From an uncultured Lachnospiraceae bacterium (GTDB taxonomy: Bacteria; Bacillota; Clostridia; Lachnospirales; Lachnospiraceae), in contig CALWLN010000153.1 of NCBI GenBank assembly GCA_944381535.1, forward strand, positions 1 to 38,367: a stretch of 38,367 bases of DNA, given 5' to 3'. Positions 1-7,723 of the stretch are shown here, one piece after another. Position 1 is the first letter of the stretch; each line of letters opens with the position of its first letter. The notes under the pieces are model-generated. The model made no database searches. It saw only the letters and a list, made by a program, of their open reading frames with translations, and was not told the origin of the DNA. The translations under genes and the position numbers were made by a program.

Positions 1-15
1 GCGCTCTCGCTCAGC

Positions 16-81
16 GAAAGACGCAGCGGTACTAAGCTCACTGCCCGTAAACGGTCGGTTCGCTAAGTGCCGGCGTCTTTC
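16..81 (+). repeat. Long imperfect hairpin at window start
   Basis: Two nested arms pair almost completely: GAAAGACGC (16-24) with GCGTCTTTC (73-81), then after a 2-nt bulge CGGTACTAAGC (27-37) with GCTAAGTGCCG (62-72), the latter with one T.G wobble and one A.A mismatch. The apex holds CCGT (45-48) facing ACGG (51-54). No T-run follows, so it is not an ordinary terminator. It may be a REP-like interspersed element or a structured RNA; the sequence alone does not decide. From 82 to 259 I see only the leader of the next gene and no convincing promoter. Confidence 0.6.
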
Positions 82-259
82 AATGGTCTGCTTATAACAA
101 ATATGCCATCCAGGGCTACGTTCCAGTCAAAAGCTAAAAAAGTTCAAATCTCCGGTGAAAACAGCTTTACCCGTTGTATATTTCCCCACCCCGTGAGCAG
201 TATTCTTTCCTTTTTCTGGACGGTTGGAAGCCTTCCGCAAAAGGTGAAAGAGGTGTATA

Positions 260-3200
260 ATGAAGAAAAATAGTCTAAATTTGGCAATGCTTATCCAGGG
301 AGGCTGTTGTGTGCGGCCTAAGGCGCATATGCCGGTAGAAAGCAGGTGTATCATTTGTAAGAAAGATCTCAGACATAGAAAGAAAAACACAGGAAACCGG
401 GGTTTCCCAAGGAGAGTGAAGGCGGCGGTGCTGGCAGGTATCATGGCCCTGGCATTAGCAATGGGGATTGTTCCCCAGGGGGCAGGGCTTGTCCTGGCGG
501 CGGAAGGAACCGTGGATGAGGATACCTCTGCCGCATATGAACAGGCTTTTGGGGAAAACAACTCCACCGAATATGCAGGCAGAGTCTGGACCGACAAGAC
601 GGTTTATTCCGGTGACGGGCAGTTCTCCTTACAGGGAGGGGAAGTTTTCACCGTGGAAAATGACTCTGATTTTCTGGTAGCCTATTCGGCCCTTTCCAGA
701 ACGCAAACGGTGCGGGAACAGACAAAGGCCCCGGTAGATGTGATTTTCGTAATTGATCTGTCCGGTTCCATGACGGGGCAGATGGATAACAGGAAAAGCC
801 GAATCAACAATACGGTGCAGGCGCTGAATAAGTCTATTGAAAAGGTAATGGAATTAAACCCCAATACAAGAGTAGGCGTTGTGGGCTTCAGCAGCACTTC
901 GGATATCCTTCTGCCCTTGGACCACTATACGAGGAATAAGACGGCGGAATATTTCCGCCTGACCGGTGAGAGCACAGGCACTCCCACTCTGCGCTACGAA
1001 GCGGTGGGGAGCAACAACGCGGTCCGGACAGGCAGCAGGGATGTGACAGGTGGAACGAATATCCAGCGGGGGATGTATGAAGGAATGAGACCTCTGTCCA
1101 CGGCAGCCTCCACCACCGTAACCATAGAGGGCAAAGAGGCGCAGCGGATTCCCTCGGTGATTCTTTTATCAGACGGAGCGCCTACCTTTTCCTCCGATTC
1201 CGCAAGCTGGTGGGCGCCTGCCAACAATTACAACCAGGGCCCGGGAAACAGTCCCTACGCGGGGAACGGCATGAAAGCTATGATGACCGCTTCCTATATG
1301 AAGGCGGAGATCAATCGACACTACGGTATTGCGACCGGTAATTCCAAAACCACGGTTTATACGGTGGGGATGGGGATTACCGGACTGACGGGAGATGAGA
1401 GGGCCCTTGCGGATATCACGTTGAATCCTTCCGCTTACTGGGACAGTAAAAACAATATTTCCCAGACCATCAAAAGCAAGTGGGAAGCCTATGCCATGGG
1501 CGGTACTCCTGCGGTAGATGTAAACAGGAGAGAAACCTATACGCTGAATCACCCCGGAAACAATGATATTACCTCCATAAAGGATTACGTGGACACCTAT
1601 TATGACGCGGATGATTCCGACAGTGTGGCGGATGTATTTGACAAAATCGTGGAAGATATCGCCCTGGCGGTTCCGGAGGTGCCCACCGAGCTTACGGGAA
1701 GCGATCCGGCCAATGACGGGTTTCTTACCTACACGGACCCCATCGGCACGTACATGGAGGTGAAGGACGTCAAAGCCCTCCTCTATGGCGGGAAGGAATA
1801 TCTCAGTAAAAATGTATCCACCAGCGGAAGTACTGCAACCTACTCATTCGAGGGAACCATCACAAGCGAAGTGTACGGGGAGCAGAGCATCGGCCTGATT
1901 CAGATCAAGGTCACAACAGAAGCGGATGGGCAGCAAACACTGACGGTGAAGATTCCGGCAGCAGCCATTCCCATGCAGGTCAATAACGTTGTATTGAACG
2001 GGGACGGTTCCGTGAAATCCAACACTGGTAAGGATGCCTTTCCCCTCCGGGTACTTTACACGGTGGGAATGCGGGAGGATGTGCAAAAGGACGGGATAGT
2101 ATCCGCGGAAAAAATCAGCGGGGACTACACAGAGACACATTCCAATGAGGACGGAACCTTGAATTTTTACAGTAACCTGTATACCGGCACCAATGCGGTA
2201 AACGGGGAGGCTGCAGGAAATGCGATGGTGGAATTTGAACCTTCCGATACGAATCCCTTTTACTATAACCAGGAAGATCTGAACATCTTCACGGACGCGG
2301 AATGCACACAGCCGGCAGGCGCGGGGAGCGATTTGACGGATGGCGGCACCTATTATATCCGTCAGACTCATTACGCCGGAAATAAGGTGATAAATACGGC
2401 AGAGACCTACACCGGGGCACAGCTTATAAATGCCGGTGTGAGGAAGGCGGACGGCCAGTGGGTTCTTGAGAAGGGAGCGCTTCTTACGGCCAATATCGCG
2501 GCGTCCCAAAATGCCAAGGAGGAAAACCATACGGCCACGGCAGCCAGCAGCAGCGCCTTGACATTTTCCTATAAGGAGGAAAGCCAGGAACTAAAAACAG
2601 GAACCTGTGTGAATTATCTGGGCAATAACGGGGTACTGAACCTTAAGACAGATAAAAAACCGGAAAACGCCGTACTGCCCGGAGGGACGTATCTCAAGGT
2701 GGCGAAGAAACTGGCAGGGCGGGACTGGCAGGCTGCGGACGCATTCACATTTACGCTGAAAGCGGCGGATACGGTCACGACAGAGGCTGTGAAAGCACAG
2801 ACGGTAATGCTGCCGGAAAATGCCGCCGGAATCACGCTGACAGCCAGCCAAAAGGAAATGGCCTTCGGTGATATCCTTTTTCACAAGGAAGGTATCTACA
2901 GGTTCCTCATAGGAGAGACGGCGGGAAATACGCCGGGAATCGATTATGACGCCCATACGGTGGAAATTACCGTGGTGGTAACGGATTCCCACAAGGGGAA
3001 GCTGGTTGCGGCCGTATCCTCCGTGACGGGTTCCATGACCTTCCAAAACGGCTATGAACCGATGCCGGTGATGGCGGCTCTGAGGGGAACAAAGGTCATG
3101 TCCGGCAGAGATCTGACGAATACGGATAAGTTCCGCTTTACCATTGAGAAGGCCGGCGATTCGGCGGTAAATACACCCCTGCCGGCAGAGACGACGGTGG

Positions 3201-5104
3201 AGAACGGGGCGGACGGAACCATCGCCTTTGCGCCCATGATCTATACGAAGGCAGGCGAATATAAATATATGATTACGGAGACGGGCGGAAGCGCCGCAGG
3301 AGTTACCAATGACGGCGGACAGGTGGAAGCCACGGTGCTCGTGACCTACGACGCCGCCACAGGCATGCTGACTTCCGGCGTAACCTACGAACAGGCGGGA
3401 GCCAGTGAAACTACAGGATTTACCTTTACCAATGTCTATGAGGCAGACCCTACGGACCCGGTTGCCGGTTTTACGGCGGTAAAGACGGTGCTGTCTGACG
3501 AGGAGAGCGGCTATGTCATGCGGGAAGGGGAATTTTCTTTCCGGTTATTGCCGGCTGCGGGGAATCCGGCGGGGGATCCCCTGGAAGAGATGACGGTGGG
3601 AAATGACGCCGACGGAAATGTGATATTTGCGGAAAATGTCCGTTACACCGAACCCGGCACCTATGTGTACGATATCCGGGAGCTTGTGGGAGGAATTGCC
3701 GGGATCATCTACGATGACGCCGTATATACCGTGACGGTAGTGGTTACCGACGGAGGAACCGGAATACTGACGGCACAGGTCGTCCTGGAACAGGACGGGG
3801 AAGCCGCGGAGGGAATCTCCTTTGTCAATCGTTTCGATCCCACGGGGACAACGGCGGTTCTCCGGGGAGAAAAGATACTGGAAGGAAAGCCACTGGAGGA
3901 GGGTGAATTCAGATTTTCCTTAAGCGGGGAAGAGGGAGCGCCCATGCCGGAGGTTTCCGAAGTCTCTAATACGGCGGCAGGCACTTTTACCTTCCCGGCC
4001 ATTACCTATAAGGCGGAGGGCACCTATCATTATGTTATCCGCGAGGTCAATGAGGGGGAGACCGGTTACATCTATGATGACAGCCGGCGTCCGGTCACAG
4101 TGACCGTTACGGCGGATGAAAACAGAAATTATTCCGCAGTGGTAACCGGACTGGAAGAGGTCGTATTTGAGAACAGCTACACGCCCGAACCGGTAACCCT
4201 GCAGGGAGATACCGCCCTTCAAGGGACAAAGACCTTAAGCGGGCGCGCCCTTAAGGCGGGAGAATTTGTATTCCGGCTGACGGACGGGGAAGGGACCCTG
4301 GTGTCCGAGACCTCCAACCAGGAGGACGGAAGCTTTCGGATGGAGCCGCTGACCTTCGATAAAACCGGAGAATACTATTATACGATTGCAGAGAAGGATA
4401 CCGGTCTGGGCGGTGTGTCCTACGACGGGACGGCCGTAACGGTAAAAATTACCGTCACGGATTCCGGCGGATATCTGACCGCGGAGGTTCGGTATCTGAA
4501 GGGGCAGGAGCCTGTGGAGAGCGCAATGTTTTCCAATGCATACCAGGCACAGCGGGCAGAATTGCAGCTGGCAGCGGTAAAGAAACTCACCGGACGCAGC
4601 CTTACGGATGGAGAGTTCACGTTCCTGCTGACGGACGAAAATGGACAGATAATCTCTGAGGCTGTAAACGATACCCAGGGGACAGTGATGTTTGAGACAT
4701 TGTCCTATGAGGAAGCGGGTATTTACCACTATACCCTTTCCGAGGAAAAAGGGACAGCGAAGAACGTGACCTACGATGAAGCGGTATACCAGGTGACGGT
4801 GACCGTGACAGACAACCTGGAGGGAGCGCTGACGGCGGTGATAGACTACGGAGAGGTATTCCCGGTGTTTACGAATAGCTACAAGGCCCCGGTAACGCCT
4901 ACAACACCGACAAAGCCCACGACGCCCGCAAAGCCAGCAACCCCGACGAAGCCCACAACCCCGGCAGGGACGGTACAGACAGCCAGGACCGGAGACGAAT
5001 TTTTCGCATTGGGATTTGTGATCATGGGAATTGCCGGCCTTGCGGCAGGACTGACCCTGTTTCGGGCAGTGAGAAAGCAGCGGGGGAAAAAGGCGGAGCA
5101 GTAA
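260..5104 (+). CDS. VWA-domain surface protein with six pilin-type isopeptide repeats
   Basis: A 1614-residue cell-surface protein. A basic N-terminus precedes a hydrophobic segment (about 54-80) ending near VLAAEG, a probable signal peptide with a long n-region. A von Willebrand A domain follows, with MIDAS motif DLSGSM near residue 166, a TGGTN loop near 263 and SDGAP near 304. Six repeats of 115-130 residues begin near 810, 938, 1070, 1199, 1317 and 1437. Most show a Lys in a (G)TK.L.GR-like strand, a Y.Y.I.E Glu strand, a VTVTVTD strand and a terminal F.N.Y Asn, the Lys/Glu/Asn pattern of Spy0128/FctA isopeptide domains. A Pro/Thr/Lys-rich wall spacer, TARTGDE, a membrane helix and a basic tail end the protein. 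TARTG replaces canonical LPxTG. The start is the ATG after AGAGGTG. A GTG at 416 lies too close to its AAGGAG to be preferred. A role as tip-pilin-like adhesin is inferred. Confidence 0.85.
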   Translation: MKKNSLNLAMLIQGGCCVRPKAHMPVESRCIICKKDLRHRKKNTGNRGFPRRVKAAVLAGIMALALAMGIVPQGAGLVLAAEGTVDEDTSAAYEQAFGENNSTEYAGRVWTDKTVYSGDGQFSLQGGEVFTVENDSDFLVAYSALSRTQTVREQTKAPVDVIFVIDLSGSMTGQMDNRKSRINNTVQALNKSIEKVMELNPNTRVGVVGFSSTSDILLPLDHYTRNKTAEYFRLTGESTGTPTLRYEAVGSNNAVRTGSRDVTGGTNIQRGMYEGMRPLSTAASTTVTIEGKEAQRIPSVILLSDGAPTFSSDSASWWAPANNYNQGPGNSPYAGNGMKAMMTASYMKAEINRHYGIATGNSKTTVYTVGMGITGLTGDERALADITLNPSAYWDSKNNISQTIKSKWEAYAMGGTPAVDVNRRETYTLNHPGNNDITSIKDYVDTYYDADDSDSVADVFDKIVEDIALAVPEVPTELTGSDPANDGFLTYTDPIGTYMEVKDVKALLYGGKEYLSKNVSTSGSTATYSFEGTITSEVYGEQSIGLIQIKVTTEADGQQTLTVKIPAAAIPMQVNNVVLNGDGSVKSNTGKDAFPLRVLYTVGMREDVQKDGIVSAEKISGDYTETHSNEDGTLNFYSNLYTGTNAVNGEAAGNAMVEFEPSDTNPFYYNQEDLNIFTDAECTQPAGAGSDLTDGGTYYIRQTHYAGNKVINTAETYTGAQLINAGVRKADGQWVLEKGALLTANIAASQNAKEENHTATAASSSALTFSYKEESQELKTGTCVNYLGNNGVLNLKTDKKPENAVLPGGTYLKVAKKLAGRDWQAADAFTFTLKAADTVTTEAVKAQTVMLPENAAGITLTASQKEMAFGDILFHKEGIYRFLIGETAGNTPGIDYDAHTVEITVVVTDSHKGKLVAAVSSVTGSMTFQNGYEPMPVMAALRGTKVMSGRDLTNTDKFRFTIEKAGDSAVNTPLPAETTVENGADGTIAFAPMIYTKAGEYKYMITETGGSAAGVTNDGGQVEATVLVTYDAATGMLTSGVTYEQAGASETTGFTFTNVYEADPTDPVAGFTAVKTVLSDEESGYVMREGEFSFRLLPAAGNPAGDPLEEMTVGNDADGNVIFAENVRYTEPGTYVYDIRELVGGIAGIIYDDAVYTVTVVVTDGGTGILTAQVVLEQDGEAAEGISFVNRFDPTGTTAVLRGEKILEGKPLEEGEFRFSLSGEEGAPMPEVSEVSNTAAGTFTFPAITYKAEGTYHYVIREVNEGETGYIYDDSRRPVTVTVTADENRNYSAVVTGLEEVVFENSYTPEPVTLQGDTALQGTKTLSGRALKAGEFVFRLTDGEGTLVSETSNQEDGSFRMEPLTFDKTGEYYYTIAEKDTGLGGVSYDGTAVTVKITVTDSGGYLTAEVRYLKGQEPVESAMFSNAYQAQRAELQLAAVKKLTGRSLTDGEFTFLLTDENGQIISEAVNDTQGTVMFETLSYEEAGIYHYTLSEEKGTAKNVTYDEAVYQVTVTVTDNLEGALTAVIDYGEVFPVFTNSYKAPVTPTTPTKPTTPAKPATPTKPTTPAGTVQTARTGDEFFALGFVIMGIAGLAAGLTLFRAVRKQRGKKAEQ

Positions 5105-5125
5105 TGCGGCATAAAAAGAAATCCG

Positions 5126-5154
5126 TTGCATAATGGGAAGAATCGTATTATAAT
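5126..5154 (+). promoter_or_regulatory. Promoter of the DUF1858 gene
   Basis: TTGCAT (5126-5131), a 17-nt spacer and TATAAT (5149-5154) form a near-consensus sigma-A promoter just after the surface-protein stop. The small gene is therefore probably transcribed independently. Confidence 0.75.
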
Positions 5155-5192
5155 AGAATTCACCCAAGGGAATAATGAAGGAGGAAACAAAA

Positions 5193-5393
5193 ATGGCACA
5201 GGTTACAAAGAACACCATGATTGGCGAGTTGCTGACGATTGATGAGAATGTAGCACCGATTTTGCTGGAGATTGGCATGCACTGCTTAGGCTGCCCGTCC
5301 TCTCAGATGGAGACCATCGAGGAGGCCGCCATGGTACACGGCATTGAGCCGGATGCGCTGGTGGATAGAATCAACGACTTTTTAGCAAAATAG
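5193..5393 (+). CDS. DUF1858 / hybrid-cluster-protein-associated redox domain protein
   Basis: A 66-residue cytoplasmic protein, the usual size of stand-alone DUF1858 proteins (TIGR03980-like). Seen: N-terminal KNTMIGELL, then the Cys pair of the GMHCLGCPSSQMETIEEAA signature, and C-terminal helices ending INDFLAK. The family is thought to act in redox or Fe-S chemistry, often beside hybrid-cluster (prismane) proteins, but no such partner is present here. The start chosen is ATG 5193, 8 nt after AAGGAGG (5178-5184). An upstream in-frame ATG at 5175 precedes that site and is rejected. It has its own promoter and is followed by a terminator shared with mecA. Confidence 0.85.
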   Translation: MAQVTKNTMIGELLTIDENVAPILLEIGMHCLGCPSSQMETIEEAAMVHGIEPDALVDRINDFLAK

Positions 5394-5470
5394 AAAACGA
5401 AATGAAGAAGGCGTACGCCGCAAAGAGGTTTCTGATCGATTTGCGGTTGCGCGGCGATTGGTAAAAAGGC

Positions 5471-5502
5471 AAGCCCCCTCAAACGAGGGGGCTTAAATTT
5501 TT
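5471..5502. terminator. Bidirectional intrinsic terminator between DUF1858 gene and mecA
   Basis: A perfect 10-bp stem, AAGCCCCCTC (5471-5480) and GAGGGGGCTT (5485-5494), with an AAAC loop is followed by AAATTTTT on the plus strand. On the minus strand the same stem is followed by GCCTTTTT, so it can end both convergent transcripts. Confidence 0.9.
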
Positions 5503-5557
5503 GTACGCCAGACGGCGCGATATGCAGTTGTATTGACTCCCGCATCTGATGTATCTG

Positions 5558-6364
5558 TTACAGCTCCGCCAACACCTGCAAAGCATTTTCTTTTAGAATG
5601 ATATCGTAGTGTTCCTCAAAATAAGCGCCTACAGACGCAGTGTACTTCTCCTGTCTGGCATATTCTGAGAGTATATTGCAAACCTTGTTGAATTCTTCCG
5701 GTGTGTGCTGGCTTTTGCTGATGACCAGATAATATTTTCTTGTGGTAACATTTTTATACAATACATTGCAGCCGTTATAGAAGCCGTGGAGAACATGGGC
5801 CAGACGGTTGACCTCATCGAACCGGTTAAAGACAAACAGCTTGGTGATATCAACTACCAGAGGCTCTTCTTCGTCAGATTCCTCCATGTTTTCCAGCAGC
5901 TCATGCTGGATGCCGGCGTCCAAAGGTACAAACTGGGGCTTGTTCTTCAGCGCTTCCTCAACCTTCTTGCGCTCGGCCTGAATTTTCTTAACTAAATCCA
6001 GGATATCATCGGCACCTATGGCCTCCGGCTCCGATTCGGACCGGGAACCGCTGTCGGCATACGCGCTGTCCTCGCTGCCCTCGGAAAACTGGGAAAATCT
6101 GGTGTCCAGTTCCTCGGGATATTCTACTTTTGTAATAATCAGTATAATGGTGTCCGCGGACAGCGGAATTGCTTCAATCATTAACGGGATATCCTCCGCC
6201 TCAAAGCCACATTCATAAGCAGCCTGCTGCATCATCTCACGGAAAAGCGATTTTGCCTTCTCTGTGCCATATGCCAATTCACTCAACTTCAGCTGGCGGG
6301 CCGCCAAATCTTCCCGGGTCAGCGTACAACGTATCTGATTCTCGTTCACTTTTTCAATTTTCAT
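5558..6364 (-). CDS. mecA: Adaptor protein MecA
   Basis: A 268-residue adaptor that in Firmicutes delivers substrates to the ClpC AAA+ unfoldase for degradation with ClpP. Seen: the N-terminal substrate-binding module begins MKIEKVNENQIRCTLT, typical of MecA. An acidic linker lies roughly at residues 95-165. The C-terminal ClpC-binding module contains VVDITKLFVFNRFDEVNRLAHVL and ends with ..YFEEHYDIILKENALQVL. Length matches the family. The ribosome site AAGGGAGTG lies just upstream of the ATG. It is a single-gene unit, convergent with the DUF1858 gene, with a strong promoter carrying a palindrome over the predicted transcription start. The exact substrate cannot be read from the sequence. 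Confidence 0.93.
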   Translation of the reverse strand: MKIEKVNENQIRCTLTREDLAARQLKLSELAYGTEKAKSLFREMMQQAAYECGFEAEDIPLMIEAIPLSADTIILIITKVEYPEELDTRFSQFSEGSEDSAYADSGSRSESEPEAIGADDILDLVKKIQAERKKVEEALKNKPQFVPLDAGIQHELLENMEESDEEEPLVVDITKLFVFNRFDEVNRLAHVLHGFYNGCNVLYKNVTTRKYYLVISKSQHTPEEFNKVCNILSEYARQEKYTASVGAYFEEHYDIILKENALQVLAEL

Positions 6365-6409
6365 ATGATCACTCCCTTTTGCAAGGTCTACAATAACAAA
6401 ATCAATCTG

Positions 6410-6452
6410 CTTTGAGTACTCAAAGTATAAACGTTCTATGAAAGATAGTCAA
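6410..6452 (-). promoter_or_regulatory. mecA promoter with 16-bp palindromic operator
   Basis: On the minus strand TTGACT (6452-6447), a 17-nt spacer and TATACT (6429-6424) form a strong promoter. A perfect palindrome CTTTGAGTACTCAAAG (6410-6425) overlaps the end of the -10 box and the predicted +1, where a bound repressor would block initiation. It does not resemble the tandem-heptamer CtsR box. The binding protein is unknown. Confidence 0.75.
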
Positions 6453-6510
6453 GTAACTGGCGAATAAATTCACAAAAATTTTAGGAAATATAAATTTTTC
6501 AAAAAAACGC

Positions 6511-6539
6511 TTGCAAAAACGGCCGGATTGTGATATATA
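6511..6539 (+). promoter_or_regulatory. Candidate promoter in a gene-free region
   Basis: TTGCAA (6511-6516), a 17-nt spacer and TATATA (6534-6539) give a plausible sigma-A promoter. No convincing open frame with a ribosome site lies within the next several hundred bases, so a non-coding transcript is possible. Confidence 0.45.
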
Positions 6540-7248
6540 AAGTGCTAAGAGATGTGGATTCGGCTTCTTACGAACAGGTAAGGCGCGTATCGACAATCGC
6601 GGCACAATTTGTCAGGCGGCGGCACGTTTAGCAGCAGCGCGGCGCCGGCAGGACATAAGAAGAATCACCGGAAGGTCTCAGGTGTATTCCCAAACACCGG
6701 CCCCGATCAGGTGAATCAAAGTCTGCCCCCAGGGCAGAATCGACAATATTTCCCAGGAAACCGTAATATCCTTTGGTGTACCAGTGCGTATATTTTCAAA
6801 TTCCCGCGGCACATTATAGTATGTGATAATCAGTTGAAATTAATCGGGAATCGTCAAGATACTTTACTATATGCCAATTGGAGAAAGAATACCACTATAG
6901 TTCAAGCACATCTTTTACAGTTTCGAAAGTATTGTTCTATCATGAATATCAGCCGGACCGGCCCACAGCCGGAACCGCGTCTCTGAAAATTCCCAGGACA
7001 GAAATTCAGAGAGGAAAGGAGGTCAAGCATCCCAAAAAGCTGCGTGAAAGCCGCATAAAAGCACTTTGCGAAACGGATACGGACAATCGGGAAAATCGTA
7101 GTATGCGTGGCAGAGTTCATTTGAAGATAGATAAGATAGAAATAAAAAAATTGTCGTACTTTTTCGGCTTGGGGAGCAGTCATTTTTGGAAGTTTCATTC
7201 TGCAGGGAAAACTTATTCCTGAGCAAAAGTCTTTGGCAAAGGCTGCAT
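6540..7248 (+). other. About 0.7 kb with no convincing gene
   Basis: Open frames here (the longest 125 codons on plus and 135 on minus) have no recognisable product and no ribosome site at their starts. Local structures seen: hairpin TCTGCCC/GGGCAGA (about 6720-6736) and GGTGT/ACACC (about 6681-6698). An AAAGGAGG at about 7016-7023 has no ATG, GTG or TTG at a useful distance. The region could be a decayed gene, a long leader or an ncRNA driven by the upstream promoter. I do not recognise 6S, RNase P, SRP or tmRNA signatures. Confidence 0.4.
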
Positions 7249-7278
7249 TTGCCGGGGACGGACACAATAAGCTATAAT
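7249..7278 (+). promoter_or_regulatory. Promoter of the 73-residue ORF
   Basis: TTGCCG (7249-7254), an 18-nt spacer and TATAAT (7273-7278) lie about 50 nt before the ATG at 7327. Confidence 0.6.
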
Positions 7279-7326
7279 ATATCACGGTATTATACTCCTT
7301 GTGAAACATGGGAAGGAAGGAATCGT

Positions 7327-7548
7327 ATGAATAGCGAAAATGGGCTGGAAAAGCAAAAACTATTGATTGAGCTGGAGAACATCCGAAACCGTGGAATCAT
7401 GATTTTTCTGGACGGAATTCCCAGCAGTCCGTTGACGGTCACCGACGTTTTGTGCGTCAATGAAAGCAGCGACTTCATGCGGGATTACGTGACCGATGAA
7501 AAGGGGGTATGGACAGAACTGAGATTTGACCGTATTAAACCAACGTAG
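7327..7548 (+). CDS. Small conserved-looking protein of unknown function
   Basis: A 73-residue soluble protein that I cannot assign to a family. The reading is supported by a strong ribosome site (GGAAGGAAGG) just before the ATG, an upstream promoter, and a plausible folded composition. A charged helix (LEKQKLLIELENIRNRG) is followed by GIMIFLDGIPSSPLTVTDVLCV and an acidic segment with YVTDEKGVWTELRFDRI. No signal peptide, membrane segment or Cys motif is present. An in-frame ATG 141 nt upstream lacks a ribosome site and precedes the promoter, so it is rejected. The following gene has its own promoter, so the two are probably not co-regulated. Confidence 0.6.
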   Translation: MNSENGLEKQKLLIELENIRNRGIMIFLDGIPSSPLTVTDVLCVNESSDFMRDYVTDEKGVWTELRFDRIKPT

Positions 7549-7621
7549 AGACGTTTAGGGAACGAATTTCTATTGAATCAATTACCTGTGAAAACAATGA
7601 TGTAAAATGGATTTTGGCGCT

Positions 7622-7643
7622 CCGGCCGTTGGGGAACGGCCGG
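7622..7643. repeat. GC-rich perfect inverted repeat
   Basis: CCGGCCGTT (7622-7630), loop GGGG, AACGGCCGG (7635-7643). Outer bases TTTTG and CAAAA can extend the stem across an internal loop. No T-run follows on either strand, so intrinsic termination is doubtful. It sits immediately before the promoter of the GH18 gene. Confidence 0.55.
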
Positions 7644-7656
7644 GTGTCAAAACCCT

Positions 7657-7685
7657 TTGCGCTGCGCAGGGGAGTATGGTATAAT
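7657..7685 (+). promoter_or_regulatory. Promoter of the GH18/SH3 gene
   Basis: TTGCGC (7657-7662), a 17-nt spacer and TATAAT (7680-7685), about 38 nt before the ATG. Confidence 0.65.
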
Positions 7686-7723
7686 GATTTCGTCAAAAAC
7701 TTTCACAGGAGGACAGCGAAAAC

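Noticed and set aside
416-418. GTG as alternative start of the surface protein
   Set aside because: AAGGAG is only 1-2 nt away, too close for initiation, and the signal peptide would lose its basic region.
4235-5278. 347-codon minus-strand frame antisense to the surface protein
   Set aside because: Composition (Arg, His, Cys rich) is typical of antisense shadows of GC-rich repeats, and it crosses the DUF1858 promoter and start.
6609-6986. 125-codon plus-strand frame after mecA
   Set aside because: No ribosome site, low-complexity Pro/Gly/Ser start, no recognisable motif.
6902-7309. 135-codon minus-strand frame
   Set aside because: No Shine-Dalgarno sequence, composition unlike a folded protein, and it overlaps the promoter of the 73-residue gene.
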